Shown here: in pieces, positions 26,290 through 34,759 of the stretch
Numbering within the stretch: the stretch's first letter is position 1
Layout: every line of letters begins with the position of its first letter
DNA from: Clostridiaceae bacterium
GTDB lineage: Bacteria > Bacillota > Clostridia > Saccharofermentanales > Saccharofermentanaceae
Direction: 5' to 3'
Assembly (NCBI GenBank): GCA_012729635.1
Contig: JAAYCT010000030.1
Coordinates: forward strand, 20,930 to 84,929
Length of the DNA: 64,000 nt
Program-made: the position numbers and the translations under genes
Notes under the pieces: generated by a model
What the model was told of the DNA's origin: nothing
Database searches by the model: none
Seen by the model: the letters and a program-made list of their open reading frames with translations, nothing else

Positions 26290-27270
26290 ATGATTTATGA
26301 CAACGTTTTGATGGCGGTCGGCCATACACCGATGATTCGACTCCGGCATATGACCGGCTCGAATGACGCGGAAATTCTCGTCAAGTACGAGGGACTGAAT
26401 GTCGGCGGTTCAATCAAGACCCGGACTGCTCTGAATATGATCGAGGATGCGGAAAAGAAAGGACTCATCGGTCCGGACAGCATCATTGTCGAGCCCACCA
26501 GCGGGAATCAGGGAATCGGACTGGCACTGGTCGGCGCGGTCAAAGGGTATCGAACCGTGATCGTTATGCCGGACTCCGTCAGCCTGGAGCGGAGGAAACT
26601 GGTGGAGCATTACGGGGCGGAAGTCGTTATCGTTCACGACCAAGGAGATATCGGGGAATGTATCCAAAGATGTCTGGATGAAGCCAATCGATTGGCGCGT
26701 GAGAATCCGAACGTATTCGTTCCTCAGCAGTTTAATAATCCGGCCAATCCGACCGTACATCGACACCATACCGCGCTTGAGATCCTGGAGCAGGTCGCAG
26801 GACCGATTCACGGATACTGCGCCGGAATCGGAACCGGAGGGACGCTTTCCGGAATCGGAGAAGTCCTTAGAGCACAGAATCCCGGACTTGAGATTTGGGC
26901 GGTCGAACCGGAACACGCGGCAATACTCGCCGGCGGAAACATCGGTACGCATTTGCAGATGGGGATTGGGGACGGACTGATTCCCGGAAATCTGAACCTC
27001 GATATTTTTGATCATATCCACGTCGTATCGGATGATGAGGCAATCGGAACCGCACGGGATCTCGCGCGAAAAGAAGGGTTGCTGTGCGGTATATCCAGCG
27101 GATCGAACGTTGCGGCGGCGATGGTAATGGCCGGAAAGCTCGGAAAGGGGAAAACCGTTGTCACGGTCCTGCCGGATACCGCCGAAAGGTATTTCAGCAC
27201 TCCGCTTTTCATTGAAACCGAATCGGAAAAGGGGTCATCGGATCCGAAAGGTTGTGTTACGTCTCCCTGA
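26290..27270 (+). CDS. cysK: Cysteine synthase (O-acetylserine sulfhydrylase)
   Basis: A 326-residue PLP-dependent beta-replacement enzyme that makes cysteine from O-acetylserine and sulfide in the cytoplasm. K43 in NVGGSIKTR is the expected PLP lysine; most CysK proteins have SVKDR here. PTSGNQGIGLALVGA is the substrate/asparagine loop, IGTGGTLSGIGEVL binds the PLP phosphate, and GISSGSNVAAA plus VLPDTAERYFSTPLF are typical of the CysK/CysM group rather than cystathionine beta-synthase. The ATG at 26290 is chosen because GAAGGGA precedes it. It could act on another activated serine; cysteine synthesis is the best guess. Confidence 0.9.
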   Translation: MIYDNVLMAVGHTPMIRLRHMTGSNDAEILVKYEGLNVGGSIKTRTALNMIEDAEKKGLIGPDSIIVEPTSGNQGIGLALVGAVKGYRTVIVMPDSVSLERRKLVEHYGAEVVIVHDQGDIGECIQRCLDEANRLARENPNVFVPQQFNNPANPTVHRHHTALEILEQVAGPIHGYCAGIGTGGTLSGIGEVLRAQNPGLEIWAVEPEHAAILAGGNIGTHLQMGIGDGLIPGNLNLDIFDHIHVVSDDEAIGTARDLARKEGLLCGISSGSNVAAAMVMAGKLGKGKTVVTVLPDTAERYFSTPLFIETESEKGSSDPKGCVTSP

Positions 27271-27294
27271 GGTTGGGTGTTATCCGATAATCAA

Positions 27295-28131
27295 TCAGGA
27301 AAACAGAGATCGAATGCGATCGATATTTTCACGGCACAGATTGTATCCGTGTCGATAGTTGGCTTCAATCTGATTCATATTTTTTTCCAGACTGTTCAGC
27401 GGGTAATCCGGGCGCAGGATGACCGCCTTACCCGATTCCTCCAGCTTTTCGCAAAAGAGAAGCGTTTCATTATATAGATTGTGCCGGTTTTTTAGCAGGT
27501 CGACCATCAGCGGGTATTTTTTTCCGATCAGACGAATGGCAAAATTGTATTCTTTTGCGTATTCTTTTCGAAAATGCCTGGGCTGAGTCAGAATGATCAG
27601 ATTTTTCTCCTGGCCGTCCGATATCGCTTTCCGTACCGGGATTGAATCCGAGATCCCGCCGTCATAATAGATTCTTCCTTTCCAGTTGACTGCGGGGAAG
27701 GCGCCCGGAATGGCGCAGGTCGCCCGAAGAATGGTATATTCTTCATCCATTTCCTTACAGTCGAGGTATTCCGGTTTTCCGGTCACCGCATTGGTGACTC
27801 CGGCCAGAATCGTTCCGTCGTAGTTCAAAAATGCGTTTCGGTCAAAAGGCATCAGCTCGTTCGGGATGGTTCCAAATACAAAATCTATGCCGAACAGGCT
27901 CCGGGCGGTGAAGAGATTTCGCTTTCCGAAATACCGGCTGTCGTTTCGATAACGTTTCAGTATTTCAAGGTTGCGGCCGTGTTGTCGGGAGATGTAGGAT
28001 ACCCCGTTGCTGATGCCGGCCGAGACCCCGATACAATACGGGAAACGGATCCTTTGTTCAAGGAGATGATCCAGGGCTCCTGCGCTGAATATCGGACGAA
28101 GCGTACCTCCTTCAAGAATCAATCCCGGCAT
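27295..28131 (-). CDS. Patatin-like phospholipase
   Basis: A 278-residue patatin-family acyl hydrolase. It starts with the glycine-rich oxyanion segment LILEGGTLRPIFSAGALD, followed by the nucleophile elbow GVSAGIS (G-x-S-x-G) and the catalytic aspartate in YYDGGISDSIPV. This arrangement matches the bacterial RssA/YjjU type with a Ser-Asp dyad, which cleaves phospholipids or other acyl esters. The ATG at 28131 is chosen because a full AAGGAGGTG ribosome site precedes it; that site lies inside the maf coding sequence, and the genes overlap by 20 bases, so they are translationally linked. Confidence 0.9.
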   Translation of the reverse strand: MPGLILEGGTLRPIFSAGALDHLLEQRIRFPYCIGVSAGISNGVSYISRQHGRNLEILKRYRNDSRYFGKRNLFTARSLFGIDFVFGTIPNELMPFDRNAFLNYDGTILAGVTNAVTGKPEYLDCKEMDEEYTILRATCAIPGAFPAVNWKGRIYYDGGISDSIPVRKAISDGQEKNLIILTQPRHFRKEYAKEYNFAIRLIGKKYPLMVDLLKNRHNLYNETLLFCEKLEESGKAVILRPDYPLNSLEKNMNQIEANYRHGYNLCRENIDRIRSLFS

Positions 28132-28786
28132 CGGACACCTCCTTGATCGAGAGAACCGGATATCCGAGCGAATGGAGCTGGCGGGCGAGCTTCGCGAGCG
28201 GAAGTCCGACGACGGTGTCGTAACTTCCTTTGATTTTGGAAACCAGCAATCCGCCCGTTTCCTGTATACCGTAAGCACCGGCCTTGTCGAGCGGATCGCC
28301 CGAAAGCGCGTAACGCCGGATCAGTTCTTCCTGAAAATCATCCGAAGGATAAAACGTAACAACGGATTTGCTGCGGAATGTTTTTTCGAAAGATCCGAAT
28401 CGGAGCGCAACCGCAGTATATACGCAGTGATCCCGACCGCTCAGGCTTCGTAGCATTTCGATGGCGTTCTCGCGGTCGGAAGGCTTGCCGAGGATTTGGT
28501 TTTCGGTGCTCACGACCGTGTCCGCAGAGATGATCAGGTGATCCGGAAATCGAGAGGAAACAAAACGCGCTTTCTCGAGCGCAATGGAGGAGCAGGCTTT
28601 TCGTGCATGATAGTAGGCGTTCTTCGCGGAATAATCCCGAACCATCCGAATAAGGATCTCTGACTCCGGAATGTCCGTCGTTTCCACGCGAAAAGGGATG
28701 CCAAGCCGACCGAGAAGAGAAGCTCTTCGAGGGGAAGCGCTTGCCAGAATTACAGGCGGAGGTACGCTCATCTTTTCAAAAAACAT
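28112..28786 (-). CDS. maf: Maf-family nucleotide pyrophosphatase
   Basis: A 224-residue Maf/YceF house-cleaning enzyme that hydrolyses non-canonical nucleoside triphosphates (dTTP/UTP or m7GTP subtypes). The signature ILASASPRRASLLGRLG is at the N terminus, with VISADTVVSTENQILGKP containing the catalytic aspartate and GAYGIQETGGLLVSKIKGSYDTVVGLPL at the C-terminal end of the active site. The GSYDTVVGLPL pattern fits the dTTP/UTPase branch. The start is the ATG at 28786, which has AGGAG 9 bases upstream. It overlaps the patatin gene by 20 bases. Confidence 0.94.
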   Translation of the reverse strand: MFFEKMSVPPPVILASASPRRASLLGRLGIPFRVETTDIPESEILIRMVRDYSAKNAYYHARKACSSIALEKARFVSSRFPDHLIISADTVVSTENQILGKPSDRENAIEMLRSLSGRDHCVYTAVALRFGSFEKTFRSKSVVTFYPSDDFQEELIRRYALSGDPLDKAGAYGIQETGGLLVSKIKGSYDTVVGLPLAKLARQLHSLGYPVLSIKEVSDAGIDS

Positions 28787-28813
28787 GGCTCAGACTCCTC
28801 ATCATCAAACCGG

Positions 28814-29971
28814 TCACAACTGAAATTCGATGCGGTTTTTTCCTTTTCTCTTTGCCGCATACATCAGTTGATCGGAAATATGGATCATGGTTTCCAGCGT
28901 AGACTCTTCCTTCATCTGGGTCACCCCGATACTACAGGAAGCACGAATTCCGCCGGGGAAGGGTCTGTTGACCAAATCGTCGCGTATTTTTTCAACCATG
29001 CGTACGGCGCTTCGGATATCAAGGCCGGGCAGAAGGATTACAAATTCATCTCCGCCCCATCTGCAGACAATGTCGCGAGGCGTCAGGGATGAACCGATGC
29101 GATTGGCGGTTTCGATCAATACCTTATCACCGACAAGGTGACCGAACATATCGTTGATTTCCTTAAGGTTATCCAAATCCAAAAAAGCAAGAGAAAGCGG
29201 TTTTTCATGCTCTCTGCAAAGACGAATCCATCGGTTTCCGTCGTGTTCGAGGCGAACGCGGTTATGGGTTTGGGTAAGTAAATCCGTTGTGCTGATTGAG
29301 CGAAGGGCCTCCAGCGAAGAAAAATGCCGTAAACGATATTTTTCTGCTCCGCGGGCTCCGAACGCACAAAGGATTCCGGAGATCAGAAGATAGGAGGACC
29401 CCGCGATAAGTTCTCTCGGAGACAAGTCTTGTATCCGGAAAGAGGACAGCAGAATAAAACAGCATGCGGATATAAAGGAAACCGAGATGACGTAATAACG
29501 GTGATTCGGAAACATGAAATAGATAATAAAAATAAGGATCATCCCCATGGTCTGGATTAAAAAATCGGGATTCGGGTAACATGCCAGCACAAAAAGAAAG
29601 ACCAGCATACCGAAAAGCTCGAGCGCGGAAAGTGCCCGGGAGTAAATTCGAAAAGTACCGAAGCGATCCAGAAAAAAGTAAAAAACCAGCATACCGGCCG
29701 AAAGGAGAAGACGAAGCAGTACGACAAAGATCTTTGCCGGGATGCTGTTAATGAGAATCATGTCGGGAATCAGCAATAATATGTTGAATGCCGCCAGAAC
29801 AAAGATCGAATAACCCTTTTCGCGGAGAGCGTACCGATGGAGATATCGATAGAAAGCCTCACTGTCCGGTTGTATCGCGGGAACGGCTTCGGATTCTGTC
29901 AGCGTTTTCGGATCGATTACATGGTTCTTTCCCGATTTTATCGCTTCAGACTGTCCTTTCATATTTGACAT
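28814..29971 (-). CDS. Membrane diguanylate cyclase
   Basis: A 385-residue protein with about six membrane helices (residues ~45-215) and a C-terminal GGDEF domain (~225-385). The active site is intact: RWGGDEFVILLPG, together with LAFLDLDNLKEINDMFGH and GVTQMKEESTLETMIHISDQLMYAAKRKGKNRI. It therefore probably makes c-di-GMP in response to an unknown membrane or small-ligand signal. No RxxD inhibitory site is obvious before GGDEF. The ATG at 29971 is preferred to the one two codons earlier because AGAGGA lies directly against the earlier one. It is 27 bases upstream of maf, so cotranscription is likely. Confidence 0.9.
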   Translation of the reverse strand: MSNMKGQSEAIKSGKNHVIDPKTLTESEAVPAIQPDSEAFYRYLHRYALREKGYSIFVLAAFNILLLIPDMILINSIPAKIFVVLLRLLLSAGMLVFYFFLDRFGTFRIYSRALSALELFGMLVFLFVLACYPNPDFLIQTMGMILIFIIYFMFPNHRYYVISVSFISACCFILLSSFRIQDLSPRELIAGSSYLLISGILCAFGARGAEKYRLRHFSSLEALRSISTTDLLTQTHNRVRLEHDGNRWIRLCREHEKPLSLAFLDLDNLKEINDMFGHLVGDKVLIETANRIGSSLTPRDIVCRWGGDEFVILLPGLDIRSAVRMVEKIRDDLVNRPFPGGIRASCSIGVTQMKEESTLETMIHISDQLMYAAKRKGKNRIEFQL

Positions 29972-30098
29972 GTACATTCCTCTTTTGGTTATTCATAATA
30001 TTCTTTGCTATACTCTAATCTTATCAAGGGGTCGATCCCGACCATCCAATGAAAGCGGGTTACGGGACCGGAACGGTAAAGGGAAGGGAAGAGGACAA

Positions 30099-30518
30099 AT
30101 GTCGCACTACATCCACAAGGTCCAATATTATGAAACCGACCAAATGCAAATTGCTCATCATTCTAATTATATACGTTGGTTTGAGGAGGCGCGAACATTT
30201 TTTTTGGAAACGGCCGGATTCGGTTATGACAAAATGGAGGCCGTCGGAATTCTTTGTCCCGTTACGGAGGTACAATGCCGATATGTAAATATGGTTCGGT
30301 TTCCGGACGAAGTGCTTATCCATACGATAATTCAGGAATTCTCCGGTGTTCGCATGACGGTCGGTTATTCGATTTTGAACGCGAGGACGGGTGATCTTTG
30401 TGCCGAGGGATTCAGTCGTCATTGTTTTCTCGGAAAATCAGGAAAACCGGTTGCCCTTCAAAAGGAAAATCCTTCGTTGTTCCGACTTCTTTCGGAAAAA
30501 ACAGAGAAACCCTGTTGA
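30099..30518 (+). CDS. YbgC-type acyl-CoA thioester hydrolase
   Basis: A 139-residue hotdog-fold thioesterase of the 4-hydroxybenzoyl-CoA/YbgC type. The catalytic stretch is YYETDQMQIAHHSNYIRWFEEARTFFL, in which the usual Asp-x-Asp-x-x-G is changed to TDQMQIA while HxxYxxxxEEAR is kept. The ATG at 30099 is chosen because GAAGAGGA lies just upstream; a longer frame adds a hydrophobic run that is really the divergent promoter region. Substrate unknown. The gene is divergent from the diguanylate cyclase and precedes the peroxiredoxin. Confidence 0.85.
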   Translation: MSHYIHKVQYYETDQMQIAHHSNYIRWFEEARTFFLETAGFGYDKMEAVGILCPVTEVQCRYVNMVRFPDEVLIHTIIQEFSGVRMTVGYSILNARTGDLCAEGFSRHCFLGKSGKPVALQKENPSLFRLLSEKTEKPC

Positions 30519-30579
30519 ACGTTAACAAGTTGTTTATATATTTCTCCGAAAAAAAGATGAAAACAACAAGAAAAACTGC

Positions 30580-30585
30580 TATAAT
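30580..30585 (+). promoter_or_regulatory. -10 element of the peroxiredoxin gene
   Basis: A perfect TATAAT 46 bases before the start codon in a very AT-rich segment. The region CTATAATTGTAAT overlaps it and resembles a PerR box in nine of fourteen positions, too weak to claim but worth noting for a peroxide-response gene. Confidence 0.5.
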
Positions 30586-30631
30586 TGTAATCGTTACTAA
30601 TTTGGTTTATAAACAAAAAAGGAGGCGTCAT

Positions 30632-31309
30632 ATGGAAGGAAATGAATGTAATGCAATGCCGTTAATCGGAGAGGCAGCCCCGTCTTTTACTGCGGTCACT
30701 ACTCAGGGTATGATCAATTTTCCGGAGGATTACAAGGGCAGTTGGGTAATTTTGTTTTCCCACCCGGCGGACTTTACTCCGGTATGCACTACGGAGTTTA
30801 TGACGTTTGCCACGATGGCGGACGAGTTTAAGGCACTGAACACCGAACTGGTCGGTCTTTCGGTCGACTCTTTGTACGCGCATATTGCCTGGCTTCGTAA
30901 GATTCAGGAAATTGAATGGAACGGTATGAAGGGTGTTGAGGTGAAGTTTCCGCTCATCGAGGATATTCGGATGGATGTTGCCCGCAAGTACGGGATGATT
31001 CAGCCCGGACAATCAAACACTCAGGCGGTTCGAGCCGTTTTCTTTATTGATCCGACCGGTAAAATTCGCACTATTCTTTACTATCCGCTTTCGATGGGAA
31101 GAAATTTTGACGAGATTAAAAGAATTATTATTGCTCTTCAGAAGGCAGACAAGGATCAGGTTGCGACACCGGCCAACTGGCGTCCCGGAGACGATGTCAT
31201 CATTCCGACCGCCGGTTCCTGCGGAACCGCAAAGGAAAGAATGGAGGATACTTCGGACGACAAGTATTGTCTGGATTGGTTTATGTGTTTTAAGAGAGAA
31301 AAGAAGTAA
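30632..31309 (+). CDS. Peroxiredoxin (Prx6/archaeal-type)
   Basis: A 225-residue thiol peroxidase that reduces hydrogen peroxide and organic peroxides in the cytoplasm. The peroxidatic cysteine is C52 in SHPADFTPVCTTEF. The C terminus carries extra cysteines in GSCGTAKERM and KYCLDWFMCFK, matching the long Prx6-like group in which C-terminal cysteines resolve the disulfide. A strong AAAGGAGG site precedes the ATG. It has its own promoter and terminator, so it is monocistronic. No dedicated reductase is beside it. Confidence 0.95.
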   Translation: MEGNECNAMPLIGEAAPSFTAVTTQGMINFPEDYKGSWVILFSHPADFTPVCTTEFMTFATMADEFKALNTELVGLSVDSLYAHIAWLRKIQEIEWNGMKGVEVKFPLIEDIRMDVARKYGMIQPGQSNTQAVRAVFFIDPTGKIRTILYYPLSMGRNFDEIKRIIIALQKADKDQVATPANWRPGDDVIIPTAGSCGTAKERMEDTSDDKYCLDWFMCFKREKK

Positions 31310-31335
31310 TACACATACTCTTCTCTCGAAAGAAT

Positions 31336-31391
31336 GGGCTGTCTCAAAAGACTTGAAAAAAAGTCAAATGAGACAGCCTCTTCTTTTTTCT
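31336..31391 (+). terminator. Rho-independent terminator of the peroxiredoxin gene
   Basis: GGCTGTCTCA pairs with TGAGACAGCC, with an inner stem GACTT/AAGTC, and TCTTCTTTTTTC follows. Confidence 0.85.
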
Positions 31392-31447
31392 TCAATTGCA
31401 TTTGAGCGCAATATAAAATATGATAGATTTTCGGAGGATTGTATACT

Positions 31448-33547
31448 GTGATTTGCAGAGAATGCGGACGGGAAATCAGTGAAGAAAGCGTTTTTTGTAT
31501 GTTCTGCGGTACCGAGCAGGATTTTAATGAGCTCGGTCCGGAAGAAAACGATGCCATAAGTGATCGTATTCCGACAAGGCGAAGAGACGATCTGGCACCC
31601 GGACAAAAAGAATCGGAGCTTTTGACCTCTATCGGTAACGGAAAGAAAGGCCGGTTTTCGGATCCGCTGACGATTTCATTGATTGCGATTTCTTCCGTGC
31701 TTCTGGTCTCCTTTCTGTTGTTGCTTTTTGGTCGTCCCATCTTGGAAAAAAGAAGGGGATCCGTTGAAGAGACCGCCTCATCGCAAACGACAAAACCGTC
31801 GGTCGAGAGTACGGAAGTCCTTCCGGCTCGCCCGGTCATGCGATTCCTTGATTCTCAAATCCAGTTATCGGCCGGAGAGAGCTTCAACCTGCCGGATCTG
31901 GCCGAAGTATTTTCGGAAGCCTCGCTGATTTGGAAAAGTGAGCGGGCGGAAGATATTCAAGTAGATCAAAACGGGCGGGTAACGGCGATCAATCCGGGGT
32001 CCGTCTCCGTCGTCCGGGTTATGGATTCGAACGGCATTTTTCTCCCGCAAACCATACGGGTTCTTTGTCTTTCCGAAGAAGCCGAAAAACTGATTGATGA
32101 AACGGAAAGGCTGAATGTTCAATCGGAAGAGCTTGCAGAGATCGATACCCGAACCGTCTCGTATTTCCCGGCGGCACGTAACCTGAATTATTTCTGGGAT
32201 AAAACACTTTTTTACGCATTGGAGGATTTTCCCGAAGAAGAGGATGACGGACGGATTAACGCTTATCATGTCGAAAAGAGGAAACTTAAGAGCGCACAAT
32301 CCGGCAACCCGATCGACTACGAAATCTACAGAAGCCCGGCATTGGGTATCGTCAATAAAATCACCTCCATCGAGTACCTTTCGGGGAATAAGGTTGAAAT
32401 TTCGGAATATTATTATGAAAATGACGGGAAACTCAACTTTGTGTTTATCCATAAGGACACCTCGTATACTCCGAGCCGTCCGGCTGCCCCGAACATTTAC
32501 GGAGATCGCTATTATTTCAGAGATGACGTGATGGTGAAATGGCGGACGGTCAACGGCGCGGACGGGGTTCAAGACATAGCAATCGGGGAAAGGGAGCGTC
32601 AGAACACCGCTTCACAGTACTCGGTCTCTCTGTACTCGGATCAGGACGATCAAACGATGAATCGGTTTGATTCGCTGGAAAAAGAGATTTTAAACAAAGC
32701 CTACATCACATACGAAACGGTTCTGGCGGAGAAACGAACGATTCGAATTTCAGGCTGTGTTAAGGACGCATCGGGAATGAGCGTCAGTGACGCAAAAATA
32801 TCTTTGGTTTGTACGGATGAAAATAACGCGGAATTGTATCAGACGTTTTCGAATACGGACGGTATGTACCGAATCATCGTACCGCCCGGAACTCATGCTT
32901 ATTCCCTGACTGTCGAAAAAAACGATTTTGCTCCGGTTACGGTACACGATATCGATATTATCGGTATAGAGGCGGATTCTTTTGTCGAGAGCGTAGTTTT
33001 GGTACCGATGAGCGAAGAAAGTTACACGATCGGTATATTGATTACCGATGCGGTTACGAAGGCCAATGTTATTCTTGATGATGGGTTTTCGACCGAAATG
33101 CTGCGGATTGCGGGCGCCGAGATTCGATTCCGCGAAGGAATCGGGAACATAAAAGGGAGCGTTATTCAAACGGTTCAGACGGATTTGAACGGCTTCGCGG
33201 AAGTCTCTCTTCCGCCCGGTGCGTATTCGGCGGAAGTGTCGGTAAACGGTTATGAGAGCACACTTTTTTCCGTATATGCCTATCCGGAGCCGAATCTGTT
33301 CCGGTTCAGCCTGTCTCCGGTGCTCGGAATAGCACAGATGCGTATCGTTCTTACATGGTCTGACTCCCCTGCGGATCTGGACGCTCATCTGTTTACCCCG
33401 TTTTCGGATCAAGACAGCGGACCGGACTCCCATATATGGTTCAGAAACCGTGCCGACGAGTACGGAAATCGACTGGATGTGGATGCAACGGACGGTTACG
33501 GTCCCGAAACCGTGACCATCGGAAACATCGGTGAAGGGTCGTATTAA
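31448..33547 (+). CDS. Zinc-ribbon surface protein with Ig-like and DUF2135-type domains, cut by an in-frame TAA
   Basis: A 699-residue protein as read. Residues 1-25 form a double-CxxC zinc ribbon (CRECG, CMFCG), a single membrane helix follows at ~76-97, and the rest is predicted outside the cell: a BIG2-like Ig domain (~125-195), a region of unknown fold (~210-420), two carboxypeptidase-regulatory-like beta domains (~425-515 and ~530-620), and a YfaP/DUF2135-like domain from ~625 (LTWSDSPADLDAHLF, DVDATDGYGPETVTI). That last domain is interrupted by TAA at 33545-33547, directly after GEGSY, and continues in the same frame to 33793. The GTG at 31448 follows GGAGGA by 9 bases; the TTG at 31439 has no spacing. 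Function unknown; surface binding is likely. Confidence 0.8.
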   Translation: MICRECGREISEESVFCMFCGTEQDFNELGPEENDAISDRIPTRRRDDLAPGQKESELLTSIGNGKKGRFSDPLTISLIAISSVLLVSFLLLLFGRPILEKRRGSVEETASSQTTKPSVESTEVLPARPVMRFLDSQIQLSAGESFNLPDLAEVFSEASLIWKSERAEDIQVDQNGRVTAINPGSVSVVRVMDSNGIFLPQTIRVLCLSEEAEKLIDETERLNVQSEELAEIDTRTVSYFPAARNLNYFWDKTLFYALEDFPEEEDDGRINAYHVEKRKLKSAQSGNPIDYEIYRSPALGIVNKITSIEYLSGNKVEISEYYYENDGKLNFVFIHKDTSYTPSRPAAPNIYGDRYYFRDDVMVKWRTVNGADGVQDIAIGERERQNTASQYSVSLYSDQDDQTMNRFDSLEKEILNKAYITYETVLAEKRTIRISGCVKDASGMSVSDAKISLVCTDENNAELYQTFSNTDGMYRIIVPPGTHAYSLTVEKNDFAPVTVHDIDIIGIEADSFVESVVLVPMSEESYTIGILITDAVTKANVILDDGFSTEMLRIAGAEIRFREGIGNIKGSVIQTVQTDLNGFAEVSLPPGAYSAEVSVNGYESTLFSVYAYPEPNLFRFSLSPVLGIAQMRIVLTWSDSPADLDAHLFTPFSDQDSGPDSHIWFRNRADEYGNRLDVDATDGYGPETVTIGNIGEGSY

Positions 33548-33793
33548 TATTACGTGACGGATTTTTCGCACTGCATTTCGGCGGAAACCGATTCCGAAGA
33601 AATGTCCCGATCGGACGCCTTGGTTCAGATCTACACCGAAGACGGACTGATGTATTCTTTTCCGGTCCCGGCAGGCATCGAAGGTGTCATCTGGGAGGTT
33701 TTTGAGATCAGGAACCGGACGATTATACCGATTCACCGATACTATTCCGGTATCAGCGATAAACCTTGGTGGAATACCGATAAACAGAATTGA
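33548..33793 (+). pseudogene. In-frame C-terminal continuation of the split surface-protein gene
   Basis: After the TAA the same frame runs on for 81 codons (YYVTDFSHC... to NTDKQN). YYVTDF completes the beta strand that normally follows the DUF2135 DGYGPETVTI segment, so these bases clearly belonged to one gene. A single base change (TAC or TAT to TAA) would explain the break. There is no ribosome site or start codon for separate translation. Confidence 0.75.
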
Positions 33794-33901
33794 GCGAAAC
33801 AAGCTACGGATAACGGCGCAAAGACGATTCGCGAAATGACGACAATCAATACGATCGGCAGAACAGAGAACAGAACCTCTATGGTTTTTTTCCAAGAATC
33901 G

Positions 33902-34759
33902 TCATCGGATGGGTTCGAGGTTTTTTACGGAAAAGTCAAGGATCGGCGAAGAGTGCGTCAGCGCACCGACGGAGATGAAATCGACTTTCAGTTCGGCCAG
34001 TTTCCGCAGTCTGCCCTGCGTGATGTTGCCCGACACCTCGGTCATTGCCCGACCGGCGATCATCCGGATAGCCTGTGCGATGGTATCGTCGCTCATATTG
34101 TCGAGCATAATGATATCCGCTCCGGCTTCGATCGCTTCGGCGACCATATCCAGAGTCTCGACCTCAACTTCAATCTTTCGTACAAACGGTGCATATTCAC
34201 GAGCCATTCGAACCGCATCGGAAACCGATCCGGCAGCACCGATGTGGTTATCCTTAAGCAACACACCGTCCGACAGATTATAGCGGTGGTTACTGCCTCC
34301 GCCGACGCGAACCGCATACTTATCAAATATGCGCATGTTTGGGATTGTTTTTCGGGTGTCCAGCAGACGGGTTGAAAAACCGGCAAGCTCGTCGGCCATC
34401 GATCGTGTCTGCGTTGCGATTCCGCTCATTCGCTGAAGGAAATTCAGCGCGGTCCGCTCTCCGGAAAGGATAATCCGTCCGTCTCCCGCGAGGATGCCGA
34501 CCTTGTCACCGTTTCGGACGCGGTCACCGTCCTTGAAACGAGATGTGAATATCACTTTTTCATCCAGGAGCCGGAAGACCCTCTCAAAAACCGGAAGACC
34601 GCAAACCACACCGTCCTGTTTACAGATCAAATCGGCATGAACCGCGACCGGATCGGGCATGACTGCCTGTGTGGATATATCCTCGTGGGAGATATCCTCC
34701 CGCAGTGCCAGGCGGATGAGGTCATCCGCTATGATGGTCAGTATCGATCCATTGCTCAT
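33902..34759 (-). CDS. nadC: Nicotinate-nucleotide pyrophosphorylase (quinolinate phosphoribosyltransferase)
   Basis: A 285-residue enzyme turning quinolinate and PRPP into nicotinate mononucleotide, the third step of de novo NAD synthesis. Landmarks are ERTALNFLQRMSGIATQT, RLLDTRKTIPNMRIFDKYAVRVGGGSNHR, LKDNHI, EVEVETLDM and IMLDNMSDDTI, which make the phosphate- and quinolinate-binding sites. The ATG at 34759 is chosen because AGAAGGGA lies upstream and the protein then has the normal N terminus. It overlaps nadB by 38 bases. It is the last gene of nadA-nadB-nadC. Confidence 0.95.
   Translation of the reverse strand: MSNGSILTIIADDLIRLALREDISHEDISTQAVMPDPVAVHADLICKQDGVVCGLPVFERVFRLLDEKVIFTSRFKDGDRVRNGDKVGILAGDGRIILSGERTALNFLQRMSGIATQTRSMADELAGFSTRLLDTRKTIPNMRIFDKYAVRVGGGSNHRYNLSDGVLLKDNHIGAAGSVSDAVRMAREYAPFVRKIEVEVETLDMVAEAIEAGADIIMLDNMSDDTIAQAIRMIAGRAMTEVSGNITQGRLRKLAELKVDFISVGALTHSSPILDFSVKNLEPIR

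Noticed and set aside
30580..30600. PerR box at the peroxiredoxin promoter
   Set aside because: Only nine of fourteen consensus positions match; not enough to call an operator.
33542..33560. TAA reassigned as a sense codon
   Set aside because: TAA ends many clearly normal genes in the window (for example the thioredoxin-like gene and nadA), so the genetic code is standard and the split gene is a local event.
32750..33895. A 381-codon minus-strand open frame
   Set aside because: Antisense to the zinc-ribbon surface protein; rich in Arg and His without a motif.
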